Below are positions 9,037 to 18,121 of a stretch of DNA of 64,000 nt, piece by piece. The notes beneath the pieces were generated by a model. It was not told the origin of the DNA, made no database searches, and saw only the letters and a program-made list of their open reading frames with translations. This DNA is from Pseudomonas sp. ADAK18 (GTDB lineage Bacteria; Pseudomonadota; Gammaproteobacteria; Pseudomonadales; Pseudomonadaceae), in the NCBI RefSeq assembly GCF_012935695.1, contig NZ_CP052859.1, positions 3,513,001-3,577,000 on the forward strand, given 5' to 3'. Within the stretch, counting starts at the first letter, position 1, and every line of letters starts with the position of its first letter. The position numbers were made by a program, and so were the translations under genes.

Positions 9037-9656
9037 AAGGCCACGCCCAAGGCTCGTAAACGTTCGCCGGTCTGTGCGGCAGACACATGGTGGATTCCCT
9101 GCCAACCCAGGGCGATGGCGGCCTCGACGTTACCGGCCACGTCATCGATAAACACCATCTCAGCGGGCTGGATATCCGGCAAATGCGCGCGGACCTGGCC
9201 AAGGCTGGTGTGGTAGATCGCGGCATCAGGCTTGATCTGCTTCACTTCGCCGGACACCACGATGTCGCGAAAGTACTGCAGGAAGGGATAGTGCTTGCGA
9301 GCATAAGGGAAGGTTTCGGCCGACCAGTTGGTTAACCCGAACAGCGGCACTTTCGCCTCATGCAGAGCCTCCAGTATCGCCACGCCTTCGGGCAGCGAGC
9401 CGCGCAACATCTCGTGCCAGCGGTCGTAGTACGCCTGGATCAGCGGTTCATGTTGGGGATGTTCGGCAATCAGCGTGCGGGTCGCTTCGGCCAGGGTACG
9501 ACCGGCGTCCTGCTCAGTGTTCCAGGCCTGGGTGCAGACATTGTCCAGAAACCATTGACGCTCGCGGTCATCGGCAATCAGTTGGCGGTATAGATGGTGC
9601 GGGCTCCAGTCAAACAAGACCCCGCCAAAATCAAAAACTACTGCACGAATCGTCAT
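9033..9656 (-). CDS. HAD-IA family hydrolase (haloacid dehalogenase-like)
   Basis: A 207-residue HAD hydrolase. Motif I is VVFDFGGVLFDW, with the nucleophile Asp and a second residue Gly as in YihX-type proteins. Motif II is the LTNWS segment, motif III is the Lys in KQIKPDAAIY, and motif IV is VFIDDVAGN. The short cap between motifs I and II fits subfamily IA/IB phosphatases such as alpha-D-glucose-1-phosphate phosphatase YihX. It probably dephosphorylates a small cytosolic metabolite. The start is supported by GGAGG upstream. Its TAG stop overlaps the TAA of the convergent LysR gene within CTAA. Confidence 0.86.
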   Translation of the reverse strand: MTIRAVVFDFGGVLFDWSPHHLYRQLIADDRERQWFLDNVCTQAWNTEQDAGRTLAEATRTLIAEHPQHEPLIQAYYDRWHEMLRGSLPEGVAILEALHEAKVPLFGLTNWSAETFPYARKHYPFLQYFRDIVVSGEVKQIKPDAAIYHTSLGQVRAHLPDIQPAEMVFIDDVAGNVEAAIALGWQGIHHVSAAQTGERLRALGVAF

Positions 9657-9753
9657 GAAGATCCTCCGTTAGTGTGAGTGTGATAACGATTGCAGTCTGC
9701 CATGTCGATCGCCTGAAGGGCAAAACGCGAGCGCTGCGCTTTCTTTGCGCCCA

Positions 9754-9779
9754 TAAAAAAGCGGCCCCTGGAGGCCGCT
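9754..9779 (-). terminator. Rho-independent terminator after fabV
   Basis: On the minus strand a GCGGCC...GGCCGC stem is followed by a six-T run, 20 bases after the fabV stop codon. Confidence 0.85.
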
Positions 9780-9798
9780 TCTTCATCACCCGGATTGC

Positions 9799-10992
9799 TT
9801 ACGCCTGAACCAGGCCTGCAATTTTCACGGTCGGATTGACGTCGGCGTCGTAGTCCACGCCTTCGATTTCAAACCCGAACAGACGCAGGAACTCGGCCTT
9901 GTAGCCAGCAAAGTCGCTGATCTCGTTGACGTCCTCGTCGGAAACCTGATTCCACAGTGCTGCTACGGCGTCCTGAACTTTCGGTTCCAGTTCCTTGAGG
10001 TCGGCACGCAGGCGGCCATCGGCGTCGAGCTTCGGCTCGCTGCCGTACAGGCTGTCCTTGAACAGACCGTAGACCTGCTCGATGCAACCTTCGTGGGTGC
10101 CCTGCTCTTTCATCACCTTGAACAGCAGCGACAGGTACAGCGGCATGATCGGGATCGCCGAGCTGGCTTGGGTGACCACCGCCTTGAGTACCGACACCCG
10201 GGCGTCGCCCTTGAGTGCTGCCAGGTTCTCGCGCAGGGTCAGAACTTTCTTGTCCAGGTCCTTCTTGGCCTCGCCAATGGAGCCGTTCCAGTAGATGTCC
10301 TGGGTCAGTTTTTCACCCAGGTAGGTGAATGCGGTGGTCTTGGCGCCTTCGGCCAATACATCGGCTTCACGCAGGGCGTCGATCCACAGCTGCCAGTCTT
10401 CGCCGCCCATGACCTTCACGGTGCCGTCGATTTCTTCCTGGGTCGCAGGTTCCAGAGTGGTGTCGACCACAATGCCCTTGTCGGTGTTGATGCCGCGCAG
10501 GGTCACGGACTTGCCGATCGGCTTCAGGGTGGAGTTATGCACCACGCCTTGCGGGTCGGTACGGCGCGGCGCGGCCAGGCTGTAGACCACCAGGTCGATC
10601 TTGCCCAGGTCTTTCTTGATGGTTTCGATGGTCAGGCGCTTGATCTCGTCAGAGAACGCGTCGCCATTGATGCTCTTGGCGTACAGGCCTTTTTCTTCGG
10701 CAAACTTGTGGAAAGCGGCGCTGTTGTACCAGCCAGCAGAGCTGAGCTTGCCTTCTTCGCCTTCTTTCTCAAAAAACACGCCCAGGGTGTCAGCGCCACA
10801 GCCAAATGCGGCACTGATCCGCGCGGCCAGGCCGTAACCGGTGGAGGCGCCGAGTACCAGCACCTTTTTCGGGCCGCCTTCGATGGCACCGTGCTCAGTC
10901 ACGTAGTCAATCTGCTGCTTGACGTTCGCTTCACAGCCAACAGGATGGGCCGTTACACAGATAAACCCACGAACTCGCGGTTTGATGATCAT
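9799..10992 (-). CDS. fabV: FabV trans-2-enoyl-ACP (CoA) reductase
   Basis: A 397-residue NAD(P)H-dependent enoyl-ACP reductase that performs the last step of each fatty-acid elongation cycle in the cytosol. It has the FabV N-terminus [11 protein letters not shown], the nucleotide-binding [14 protein letters not shown], and the Tyr-X8-Lys active-site pair (Y and K bracketing WNGSIGEA, about residues 235 and 244) that distinguishes FabV from FabI, which has Tyr-X6-Lys. FabV enzymes are typically insensitive to triclosan. Upstream in-frame codons extend the open frame to 11193, but ATG 10992 gives the family start and length and is preceded by GAGG. It is a monocistronic unit with its own terminator. 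Confidence 0.96.
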   Translation of the reverse strand: MIIKPRVRGFICVTAHPVGCEANVKQQIDYVTEHGAIEGGPKKVLVLGASTGYGLAARISAAFGCGADTLGVFFEKEGEEGKLSSAGWYNSAAFHKFAEEKGLYAKSINGDAFSDEIKRLTIETIKKDLGKIDLVVYSLAAPRRTDPQGVVHNSTLKPIGKSVTLRGINTDKGIVVDTTLEPATQEEIDGTVKVMGGEDWQLWIDALREADVLAEGAKTTAFTYLGEKLTQDIYWNGSIGEAKKDLDKKVLTLRENLAALKGDARVSVLKAVVTQASSAIPIMPLYLSLLFKVMKEQGTHEGCIEQVYGLFKDSLYGSEPKLDADGRLRADLKELEPKVQDAVAALWNQVSDEDVNEISDFAGYKAEFLRLFGFEIEGVDYDADVNPTVKIAGLVQA

Positions 10993-11321
10993 AAAATTTC
11001 TGCCTCTTCCAAGGTGCCGAAGGCCAATGGTGGCCATTACAGCGTCAATCGTACGGTTCATAGACGTCCGGAAAACCGATGCGTCACGATAGTCGCAATT
11101 CTTCTGTTCACAAAATCCAATCCGCCAGGCCCCGAGAACCCTGTAACCCACGAAATAAAGCGCCAGACGTAAAGAACTGTGCAAGGGCTTCACAATTTCG
11201 CAATATTTTAAAAGGCCATCAGTGAAATAACGTCTTATGATGTACGGATTATTTCAACATGTTGCACGACTGTCTCCCTCCGTCGGCACTGTCGAAATCC
11301 GTCCCGCTGGAGCTGAGTTTC
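10993..11321. other. Intergenic region with divergent fabV and lpxO-like promoters
   Basis: About 330 bases separate the two divergent starts. The middle is AT-rich (for example CAATATTTTAAAA near 11202-11214), as expected for promoters. I could not fix single -35/-10 pairs with confidence, and no gene is visible. Confidence 0.5.
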
Positions 11322-12143
11322 ATGAGTGCAAGTTTCCGCAAAAAAATAATCTCGGCAGCCTGGGTGCTTGCCGTGTTGCTGATTATTTATTGCTTCCCGA
11401 AAACCAGCCTGGTGTTTTTGGCGCTGGTGGTGATCTGCGGTCTCTACGATTTCTTGCGTAACGGCCTGTATGACGGCAAAACCATCAAGAAGTACTTTGT
11501 GGGCAACGGGCGTAACACTTGGATACTGGCACCGTTCAACACGTTTTTCGACCTGCTGAGCAGCCGCAATCGCCACCTCTACAAAATGCAGGACCTGCCG
11601 CCCGCCTGGCGTGAAGATCTGCAAAAGGTGATCGACGATGCCATGGCCCACAAGGATGAAATCATCCAGTACCTGGACACGCGCATGGCCGAGAAGAAGC
11701 GCGGCATGCTGTTTTTCCAGTGGTACGGGCGCCCTATCGAAACCACGCTGGAGATCCCGCAGCTCAAGGAAAAACTGCCCTACGTCAAAACCATTGGCGT
11801 CTCGGTATTCAATGAAAACCGCTCCACCTCGTTTCACTTCGGGCCCCTGCGCCTGATGTTCCGCGTGCTTTACAACATGGCCCCGGCCCCTCATCACGAG
11901 GGCGTCTACATTCAAGTGGGCAAGCACAAGCACTACTGGCACGACGATCCGTTGTTCATTTTCGATGACACGCTGATGCACGCGTCCTTCAACAAGAATG
12001 ACGCCAAGCGCTATTGCCTGTTCATCGATATCGTCCGCCCGTCGCCGATACCGTTTGCCCTCAACGGCCTGATCGCGGGCTTTGCTGCAGTGGTCTATAC
12101 CCTGCGTCGGGTCTTCTACAAGAACTGGAAGCTGATTCAGTAA
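11322..12143 (+). CDS. lpxO: LpxO-like lipid A 2-hydroxylase (aspartyl/asparaginyl beta-hydroxylase family)
   Basis: A 273-residue protein with one or two N-terminal membrane segments (about residues 10-45), then a cytosolic Fe(II)/2-oxoglutarate dioxygenase domain of the Asp/Asn beta-hydroxylase fold. Iron-ligand candidates are the His of SFHFGPLRL and the His of TLMHASFN, with HYWHDDPLFIFDD between them. LpxO adds a 2-hydroxyl group to a secondary acyl chain of lipid A at the inner membrane. The length and topology match. The start at ATG 11322 is preceded by GGAG; the frame is open to 11259. Another membrane-bound beta-hydroxylase of unknown substrate cannot be excluded. Confidence 0.8.
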   Translation: MSASFRKKIISAAWVLAVLLIIYCFPKTSLVFLALVVICGLYDFLRNGLYDGKTIKKYFVGNGRNTWILAPFNTFFDLLSSRNRHLYKMQDLPPAWREDLQKVIDDAMAHKDEIIQYLDTRMAEKKRGMLFFQWYGRPIETTLEIPQLKEKLPYVKTIGVSVFNENRSTSFHFGPLRLMFRVLYNMAPAPHHEGVYIQVGKHKHYWHDDPLFIFDDTLMHASFNKNDAKRYCLFIDIVRPSPIPFALNGLIAGFAAVVYTLRRVFYKNWKLIQ

Positions 12144-12329
12144 AAGGCTTTACGGCGCACCTTTATGCGGCATGATGAAGGCGCCGGGCATCGCGTATTG
12201 CCAGACAGTGTTTGCCTCAGGCCCCAGCGCCTTCGATAATGCCTGTCACACGCAACCGAGCTCGGCGCTCATTATCCTCACGCCAGTGGCCGTAAACGGC
12301 CCTGCTGGCTGCGCTTTCAGGGAATCAGA

Positions 12330-13703
12330 ATGCCCCAAAGACCCGTCATCAATGCGTCCGTCAGCCCCAAAGGCAGCCTTGAAACGCTGTCCCAACGTGA
12401 AGTCCAGCAGCTGAGTGAAGCAGGTTCCGGCAGCACCTACACCCTGTTCCGCCAGTGCGCCCTGGCCATCCTCAACACCGGCGCCCATATCGACAACGCC
12501 AAGACCATCCTCGACGCCTACAAAGACTTCGAAGTACGCATCCACCAGCAGGATCGCGGCGTTCGCCTGGAACTGCTGAATGCCCCGGCCGATGCCTTCG
12601 TCGACGGCGAAATGATCGCCAGCACCCGGGAAATGCTCTTCAGTGCCCTGCGCGACATCGTCTACACCGAGAACGAACTGGACAGCCAGCGCATTGACCT
12701 GAGCAGCTCCCAGGGCATCACCGACTACGTGTTCCACCTGCTGCGCAACGCCCGCACCCTGCGCCCCGGTGTCGAGCCGAAGATCGTGGTGTGCTGGGGT
12801 GGCCACTCGATCAATACCGAAGAATACAAATACACCAAGAAAGTCGGGCATGAACTAGGCCTGCGCAGCCTCGACGTATGCACCGGCTGCGGCCCCGGCG
12901 TGATGAAAGGCCCGATGAAGGGCGCGACCATTTCCCACGCCAAGCAACGCATCACCGGCGGCCGCTACCTGGGCCTGACCGAGCCGGGCATCATCGCCGC
13001 CGAAGCGCCCAATCCGATCGTCAACGAACTGGTGATCCTGCCGGATATCGAAAAACGCCTGGAAGCCTTCGTGCGCGTCGGCCACGGCATCATCATCTTC
13101 CCAGGCGGAGCCGGCACGGCCGAAGAGTTCCTGTACCTGCTGGGTATCCTGATGCACCCGGACAACCGGGATGTACCGTTCCCGGTGATCCTTACCGGGC
13201 CCAAACATGCGGCGCCTTACCTGCAGCAGTTGCACGCCTTTGTCGGCGCCACCCTGGGGGACGCGGCCCAGGCCCACTACCAGATCATCATCGACGACCC
13301 GGCAGAAGTGGCGCGACAAATGACCGTTGGCCTGAAGGCGGTCAAGCAGTTCCGCCGCGAACGCAACGACGCGTTCCACTTCAACTGGCTGCTGAAAATC
13401 GACGAAGGCTTCCAGCGCCCGTTCGACCCGACCCACGAAAACATGGCCAGCCTGCAACTGAACCACAGCCTGCCCCCCCATGAACTGGCCGCCAACCTGC
13501 GCCGGGCGTTCTCCGGGATCGTGGCGGGTAACGTCAAGGACAAGGGCATTCGGCTGATCGAGCAGAATGGGCCGTACGAGATTCACGGCGATCCGACGAT
13601 CATGAAACCGTTGGATGAACTATTGAAGGCGTTTGTGGAACAGCACCGGATGAAGTTACCCGGTGGTGCGGCGTATGTGCCGTGTTATCGCGTCGTCACC
13701 TGA
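12330..13703 (+). CDS. ppnN: PpnN nucleotide 5'-monophosphate nucleosidase
   Basis: A 457-residue LOG-family protein, the same length as E. coli PpnN (YgdH, 454 residues). The Rossmann-like core contains VVCWGGHS, CTGCGPGVMKGPMKGA and the catalytic-type signature PGGAGTAEEFLYLLG (PGGxGTxxE). It is flanked by N- and C-terminal domains typical of the long form. PpnN splits purine and pyrimidine nucleoside 5'-monophosphates into base and ribose 5-phosphate, and in E. coli it is activated by (p)ppGpp. The ATG follows GGGAATC. It is in line with the LysR gene downstream, separated by 11 bases. Confidence 0.92.
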   Translation: MPQRPVINASVSPKGSLETLSQREVQQLSEAGSGSTYTLFRQCALAILNTGAHIDNAKTILDAYKDFEVRIHQQDRGVRLELLNAPADAFVDGEMIASTREMLFSALRDIVYTENELDSQRIDLSSSQGITDYVFHLLRNARTLRPGVEPKIVVCWGGHSINTEEYKYTKKVGHELGLRSLDVCTGCGPGVMKGPMKGATISHAKQRITGGRYLGLTEPGIIAAEAPNPIVNELVILPDIEKRLEAFVRVGHGIIIFPGGAGTAEEFLYLLGILMHPDNRDVPFPVILTGPKHAAPYLQQLHAFVGATLGDAAQAHYQIIIDDPAEVARQMTVGLKAVKQFRRERNDAFHFNWLLKIDEGFQRPFDPTHENMASLQLNHSLPPHELAANLRRAFSGIVAGNVKDKGIRLIEQNGPYEIHGDPTIMKPLDELLKAFVEQHRMKLPGGAAYVPCYRVVT

Positions 13704-13714
13704 CTTGTAGCCGC

Positions 13715-14644
13715 ATGTCGTCTTCATTTTCTTCGCTGAGCATTCACCTGTTGCGGGTTCTGCACACCGTGCTGCAAACCCGCAACATCAGCCACGCAGC
13801 CCTCAAGCTCAATGCCAGCCAGTCGCTGATCAGCCGTCAGTTGCGCCAATTACGCGATGCCTTTGGCGACCCGCTGCTGGTGCGAAATGGCCGTGAATAC
13901 GTCTACACCCCACGGGCGCAAAGCCTGATCGAACCGCTGAATAAACTGATCGCCGACCTGGACGCCTTGATCACGCCCACGCTTTTTGACCCGATGGAAT
14001 GCCGCCAGCGCTTTCGCATCGCGTCATCGGACTACGTCGCGGAGTACATGCTTCCGGCGTTGATGGAACACCTGGCTAGCATCGCGCCCCATGTGGTTGT
14101 CGATTACCTGGCCTGGAAACCCAATGACTACAAACAATTGGCCAACGGTGAAATCGACCTGGTGACCACCATGCTCGATGTGGAACCTGCCGAAGTCCAT
14201 GGCCGCACCCTCGGTAACGATCGTCCGGTGTGCATGATGGCCAACAATCATCCGCTGGCTGGCGTGCCGCTGACCGCACAGGCCTACGCCGGTGCCGACC
14301 ATATCCGCATCACCGGCGGTGGCGACAAGGACGGCTTCGTCGAACGCGAACTGAAAGCCCTCGGCCTGCAGCGAAACATCCTGCTGAACGTGCCGTTCTT
14401 TTCTGCGGCCATGGAAGTTGCCAGCCGTCGTCCGGCGTTGCTCACCATCCCCGAACATATTGCCGTGAACCTGTCGCGGTTTTACCCGATGACCTGGCAA
14501 CCGCTGGACTTCATCAGCCATCGCCACCACTACTGGACGATCTGGCATGAGCGCACCCACAACGCCGCCGAGCACAAGTGGTTCCGCGATACCGTGCACG
14601 AGATCTGGAAACTGTCGAGCTATGGCATCCCGACCGATGCCTGA
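13715..14644 (+). CDS. LysR-family regulator, probably of the adjacent decarboxylase
   Basis: A 309-residue LysR protein with the helix-turn-helix around HAALKLNASQSLISRQLRQL and DPLLVRNGREYVYTPRA, as in the NodD/LinR-like subgroup. The effector domain follows (FRIASSDYVAEYMLPALMEHL, then VTTMLD). It begins 11 bases after ppnN and ends 104 bases before a PLP decarboxylase gene on the same strand. Control of that decarboxylase in response to an aromatic amino acid is an inference from position. ATG 13715 was chosen from the N-terminal layout; an earlier in-frame ATG at 13682 would overlap ppnN. Confidence 0.85.
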   Translation: MSSSFSSLSIHLLRVLHTVLQTRNISHAALKLNASQSLISRQLRQLRDAFGDPLLVRNGREYVYTPRAQSLIEPLNKLIADLDALITPTLFDPMECRQRFRIASSDYVAEYMLPALMEHLASIAPHVVVDYLAWKPNDYKQLANGEIDLVTTMLDVEPAEVHGRTLGNDRPVCMMANNHPLAGVPLTAQAYAGADHIRITGGGDKDGFVERELKALGLQRNILLNVPFFSAAMEVASRRPALLTIPEHIAVNLSRFYPMTWQPLDFISHRHHYWTIWHERTHNAAEHKWFRDTVHEIWKLSSYGIPTDA

Positions 14645-14748
14645 ACCAGGCATGCGCAACCTGCATGGTAGCTATGCAGTTTCGCGGCTATAAGACCTGC
14701 GGCGCACACGCCTAACATACGGCCTCTCCTACCTGAACGAGGCCGCCC

Positions 14749-16161
14749 ATGAGTCCCGAAGAATTCCGCCGTCACGGCCACCAACTGATCGACCGCATTG
14801 CCGACTACCACGCCAACGTGGCGCAACAACCGGTGATGGCGCGTGTGCAGCCCGGCGACTTGCTCAAGGCCCTGCCCGATCAGGCGCCCCAGACCGGCGA
14901 GGACTTTGCCGACGTACTGGGCGACGTTGACCGACTGATCATGCCGGGTCTTTCCCACTGGCAGCACCCCAATTTCTACGGCTACTTTCCAAGCAACGCC
15001 TCGTTGCCCTCGATCCTCGGCGACTTCCTCAGCACGGGCCTCGGCGTACTCGGCCTGTCCTGGCAATCCAGCCCGGCGCTCAGTGAGCTGGAAGAAAAGA
15101 CCGTCGACTGGGTACGAAAAATGGTCGGTCTCTCTGATAACTGGAGCGGCGTGATCCAGGACACTGCGTCCACCAGTACTCTCGTCGCGTTGATCTGCGC
15201 TCGCGAACGTACCACCGAGTACGGCCTGGCGAGCGGCGGCCTGCAAGCCCAAGGCAAGCCACTGGTGATCTACGTGTCGGAATACGCCCACAGTTCCGTC
15301 GATAAAGCCGCGCTACTGGCAGGATTCGGCAAGGACAATATCCGTCACATTGCCTGCGACGACAGCCTGGCCATGGATCCCATCGCCCTTCAGGCCACCA
15401 TCGAACAGGATCTCGCTGCAGGCTTGGTACCCTGCGCCATCGCCGCAACGGTCGGCACCACCACAACCACAGCAGTGGATCCACTGACGCCCGTTGGCGC
15501 GATCGCTCGCAAGTTCAACCTGTGGCTGCACGTCGACTCCGCCATGGCCGGCTCGGCGATGATTCTGCCGGAGTGCCGCTGGATGTGGGCCGGTATCGAG
15601 CAGGCCGACTCCATCGTGGTCAACGCCCACAAATGGCTGGGAGTGGCCTTTGATTGCTCGCTGTACTTCGTCAAGGATTCACAGCACCTGATCCGGGTGA
15701 TGAGCACCAACCCCAGCTACTTGCAGACCAGCGTCGATTCCGAGGTGAAAAACCTGCGGGACTGGGGCATTCCCCTCGGTCGTCGGTTCCGTGCATTGAA
15801 ATTGTGGTTCCTGCTGCGCAGCGAAGGCGTGGAAGGCTTGCAACAACGCCTGCGCCGCGACCTGGCGAATGCCCAATGGCTCAAGGAACAGATCGAGCAG
15901 GCAGACGACTGGAAAGTCCTCGCGCCGGTCAATCTGCAAACCCTGTGCATTCGGCACGAACCGGCGGGCCTGGCGGGCGAAGAACTGGATGCCTACACCC
16001 AGGCCTGGGTCAATCGGCTCAATCAGTCGGGGGTGGTCTATGTGACGCCAGCGACTTTGCAGGGCCGCTGGATGGTGCGGGTGTCCATCGGCGCGCTGAC
16101 CACTGAGCGCGAGCATGTGGCCGCGTTATGGGCGCATTTACAGCAGGTGGTGGCGACTTGA
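14749..16161 (+). CDS. Aromatic-L-amino-acid (DOPA-type) decarboxylase
   Basis: A 470-residue group-II PLP decarboxylase. The N-terminal GHQLIDRIADYHANV, the HPNFYGYFPSNAS segment, the HVDSAMAG motif (Asp pairing with PLP nitrogen) and the Schiff-base lysine in VNAHKWLGVAFDCS all match DOPA/tryptophan/phenylalanine decarboxylases. The closest characterised relative I recall is the L-DOPA decarboxylase of P. putida (PP_2552), also next to a LysR gene. The product would be an aromatic amine plus CO2 in the cytosol. GAGG precedes the ATG. The stop is one base from the stop of the convergent RidA-like gene. Substrate preference is not settled by sequence. Confidence 0.88.
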   Translation: MSPEEFRRHGHQLIDRIADYHANVAQQPVMARVQPGDLLKALPDQAPQTGEDFADVLGDVDRLIMPGLSHWQHPNFYGYFPSNASLPSILGDFLSTGLGVLGLSWQSSPALSELEEKTVDWVRKMVGLSDNWSGVIQDTASTSTLVALICARERTTEYGLASGGLQAQGKPLVIYVSEYAHSSVDKAALLAGFGKDNIRHIACDDSLAMDPIALQATIEQDLAAGLVPCAIAATVGTTTTTAVDPLTPVGAIARKFNLWLHVDSAMAGSAMILPECRWMWAGIEQADSIVVNAHKWLGVAFDCSLYFVKDSQHLIRVMSTNPSYLQTSVDSEVKNLRDWGIPLGRRFRALKLWFLLRSEGVEGLQQRLRRDLANAQWLKEQIEQADDWKVLAPVNLQTLCIRHEPAGLAGEELDAYTQAWVNRLNQSGVVYVTPATLQGRWMVRVSIGALTTEREHVAALWAHLQQVVAT

Positions 16162-16162
16162 C

Positions 16163-16555
16163 TCAGCGCTGAACCGCCACGCATTTGATCTCTGCCAGCA
16201 AACCTGGAATAGCCAACTCCGATACACCAATGGCCGTCCAGGCAGAAATCCCACGAGGAAACAGGCGGTTTTTCACTTCACGGAAAACCGCCATGTGTTG
16301 GCTCATGTTCACGTGATAGGTGGTCATGTCCACGACGTCCTCGAAGGTACAACCGCCCTCCTTCAGCACACGCCGCAGGTCTTCCCAGGCGGCAGTGAAT
16401 TGTTCCTCGGGATCCACGATCACCTCAAGCGTCGCCGTGCGGCCGACTTGTCCTGCGCAATACAGGGTTTTACCGACTTTGACCGCCGGAACGTACCCGG
16501 CGCGTTCAACGATGAGCTGCATGGGATCAGGGATGATGAGTTCGCGGTCGGTCAT
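16163..16555 (-). CDS. RidA/YjgF-family protein without the catalytic arginine
   Basis: A 130-residue Rid-family protein with YCAGQVGRTATLEVI, FEDVVDMTTYHVNM and the C-terminal AEIKCVAV strand. Archetypal RidA deaminases carry an Arg in the P-A-R-S block. Here the equivalent segment reads SAWTAIGVSEL, so the arginine appears replaced by Trp. This suggests one of the Rid subfamilies without 2-iminobutanoate deaminase activity. It lies tail-to-tail with the aromatic amino-acid decarboxylase, one base apart. ATG 16555 gives the MTDRELI start; the frame is open further up. Confidence 0.85.
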   Translation of the reverse strand: MTDRELIIPDPMQLIVERAGYVPAVKVGKTLYCAGQVGRTATLEVIVDPEEQFTAAWEDLRRVLKEGGCTFEDVVDMTTYHVNMSQHMAVFREVKNRLFPRGISAWTAIGVSELAIPGLLAEIKCVAVQR

Positions 16556-16683
16556 ATGCTGTATCTCTTTGAGGCCAGTTTCCGGCGTGTCAACTGGGAG
16601 AGTTCGGACTAGGGTTTTATCAGTTCCGATCAACCGACACCAGCCGAGCAACCTATGGACCAACGGATCTTGTCCTCCATGGT

Positions 16684-16702
16684 TCCTTACCCTAAGGTAA
16701 GG
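16684..16702. promoter_or_regulatory. Inverted repeat upstream of the antitoxin gene (likely operator)
   Basis: CCTTAC and GTAAGG flank seven bases or fewer just before, and overlapping, the AAGGAG ribosome-binding site of the AbrB-type antitoxin. Toxin-antitoxin operons are usually autoregulated through such palindromes. Confidence 0.6.
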
Positions 16703-16711
16703 AGCATCACG

Positions 16712-16969
16712 ATGGAGATTATAAATATGGCGACCGCCACACTGACGTCAAAAGGCCAGATCACTATTCCTGTTCAGGTCAGGACAGCCCTTGGGCTGGA
16801 CACCGGAGACCGGGTCGAATTTGTCGAAATAGAAGCTGGCAAATTTGCCATCATTGCCGCGAGCCACAGCGTGCAGGATTTGAAGGGATTGATCCGCAAG
16901 CCCGCCAAGGCGGTGAGCATCGAAGACATGAACCAGGCCATCGCCGCACAGGGAGCAAAAGCCGGATGA
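16712..16969 (+). CDS. AbrB/MazE-type antitoxin
   Basis: An 85-residue protein whose N-terminal half is a swapped-hairpin AbrB domain: ATATLTSKGQITIPVQVRTA, then LDTGDRVEFVEIEAGKFAI. The C-terminal half (HSVQDLKGLIRKPAKAVSIE and onwards) should wrap the toxin. It overlaps the downstream PIN gene by four bases (ATGA), the standard arrangement of a VapBC module with an AbrB-type VapB. TAAGGAG at 16698-16704 supports the ATG at 16712, with a second in-frame ATG at 16727. The protein should neutralise the nuclease and repress its own promoter. Confidence 0.9.
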   Translation: MEIINMATATLTSKGQITIPVQVRTALGLDTGDRVEFVEIEAGKFAIIAASHSVQDLKGLIRKPAKAVSIEDMNQAIAAQGAKAG

Positions 16970-17361
16970 TTGGCCTGGATACGAATGTTCTGGTGCGCTA
17001 TGTCACCCAGGATGATCCCGTACAGTCGGCAAAAGCGTCGAAACTGATCGAGTCTCTGACGGCCGCGTCTTCCGGCTTTGTCAGCATGGTCTCAGTCGTG
17101 GAATTGGTATGGGTTTTACAAAGCTGCTACCAGTCCGCCAGGGGTGAAGTGGTAACCGTACTGGAGACGCTGCTGCGCACCCGGGAACTGACCATCGAGC
17201 ACGCCGAAATCATCTGGCAAGCCTTGCGACGATTCACGGCCGCCAAGGCCGACTTCGCCGACTGCCTGATTGAACGCTGCGCCCATGCGGCGGGATGCGA
17301 ATACACGGCGACCTTTGACATCAGCGCTGCCAAGGCCACCGGCATGCGGCAGTTAAGCTGA
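16966..17361 (+). CDS. vapC: VapC-type PIN-domain toxin
   Basis: A 131-residue PIN-domain ribonuclease. The acidic metal-binding residues are visible: Asp5 in GLDTNVLVRY, Glu in VVELVWVL (about residue 43), Asp in KADFADCLI and Asp in TATFDISAA near the C-terminus. VapC toxins cut RNA, often initiator tRNA or rRNA, when the labile antitoxin is lost. All core residues are present, so the toxin appears intact. It is translated from a start that overlaps the antitoxin stop. The RNA target is unknown. Confidence 0.9.
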   Translation: MIGLDTNVLVRYVTQDDPVQSAKASKLIESLTAASSGFVSMVSVVELVWVLQSCYQSARGEVVTVLETLLRTRELTIEHAEIIWQALRRFTAAKADFADCLIERCAHAAGCEYTATFDISAAKATGMRQLS

Positions 17362-17366
17362 GACGG

Positions 17367-17696
17367 TCAACGAACCCAACCACCTACCTGCCAGTGATAC
17401 CCGTCATTACGTGGTTCCCAATGCGGGTGCACGTAACGATACCCAGGCCTGAGCGGCTCCCAGTGGCCGTGCACCGGAACATAGCGCCCGCCTTCCCAAC
17501 GCCAGTAGCCTCGCGACCACAGATAACCGGGACGAGCTTCGGGCTCGATCTCCACCACCCGCACGGGTGGCGGTTGTGGCGCTACCACTTCGAAATATTC
17601 ATGCTGTACCGGACGCCGATCATGCACGACCCGCTCCTCGACACACCCGGAAGCTGCAACCACAATGACCGCCAACGCCGCATAACGTAGCAACAT
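17367..17696 (-). CDS. YXWGXW-type small lipoprotein
   Basis: A 109-residue protein with a signal peptide ending in a lipobox (VVAASGC, Cys about residue 18). It is therefore an outer- or inner-membrane lipoprotein. The mature part is rich in Tyr, Trp, Pro and Arg. It carries repeated short aromatic motifs of the YxWxxGYW kind (GYLWSRGYWRWEGGRY, then GHWEPLRPGYRYVHPHWEPR). Such proteins are common in Pseudomonas and other Gram-negatives; their role is unknown. GAGGGG precedes the chosen ATG. Stop is five bases from the vapC stop. Confidence 0.8.
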   Translation of the reverse strand: MLLRYAALAVIVVAASGCVEERVVHDRRPVQHEYFEVVAPQPPPVRVVEIEPEARPGYLWSRGYWRWEGGRYVPVHGHWEPLRPGYRYVHPHWEPRNDGYHWQVGGWVR

Positions 17697-17927
17697 ACAG
17701 ACCCCTCGGGCGTTACCGCCCAACGTTTACACCGTAAAAAATGCCCCCTTGTTCCAGCCGCGCTCCTGCTTGGCCATAGGGACTTTTTAACAGGTGCAAT
17801 CTGTCTGCTTGCTGAATCCGCCTGCAGGCTGTGTGTAAAGAAAAACTGACCTTGGGCCTGTGTCTTTCAAGATTTTTGAAAAATCGGCTTTTTTGCCTAA
17901 TACCCGTCAATTAAGAGCGAACACTAG

Positions 17928-18065
17928 ACCTGTGGCGAGGGGGCTTGCCCCCGTTGGGCTGCGTAGCAGCCCCAATAAGGTATCCATGTTCTTCCAGGCA
18001 GAATCGGGTAGCAGGTTTTAGGGCCGCTACGCAGCCCAACGGGGGCAAGCCCTCTCGCCACAGGT
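17928..18065. repeat. REP-type inverted repeat pair (long loop)
   Basis: ACCTGTGGCGAGGGGGCTTG and its near-complement ending CTCTCGCCACAGGT enclose about 100 bases, with extended pairing through GGGCTGCGTAGC/GCTACGCAGCCC. This is a different REP class from those at 343 and 63807. Together with a 230-base AT-rich stretch, it fills the gap between the lipoprotein and LysR genes. Confidence 0.9.
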
Positions 18066-18121
18066 CAGCGCTCACTTTCCAGATACGGCTAATGTCTCAA
18101 AGACCTTGAAAGGCATGGAGC

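Noticed and set aside
10093..11172. Long plus-strand open frame of about 359 codons opposite fabV
   Set aside because: It mirrors the FabV coding strand; composition follows codon complement and no family is visible. FabV is certain.
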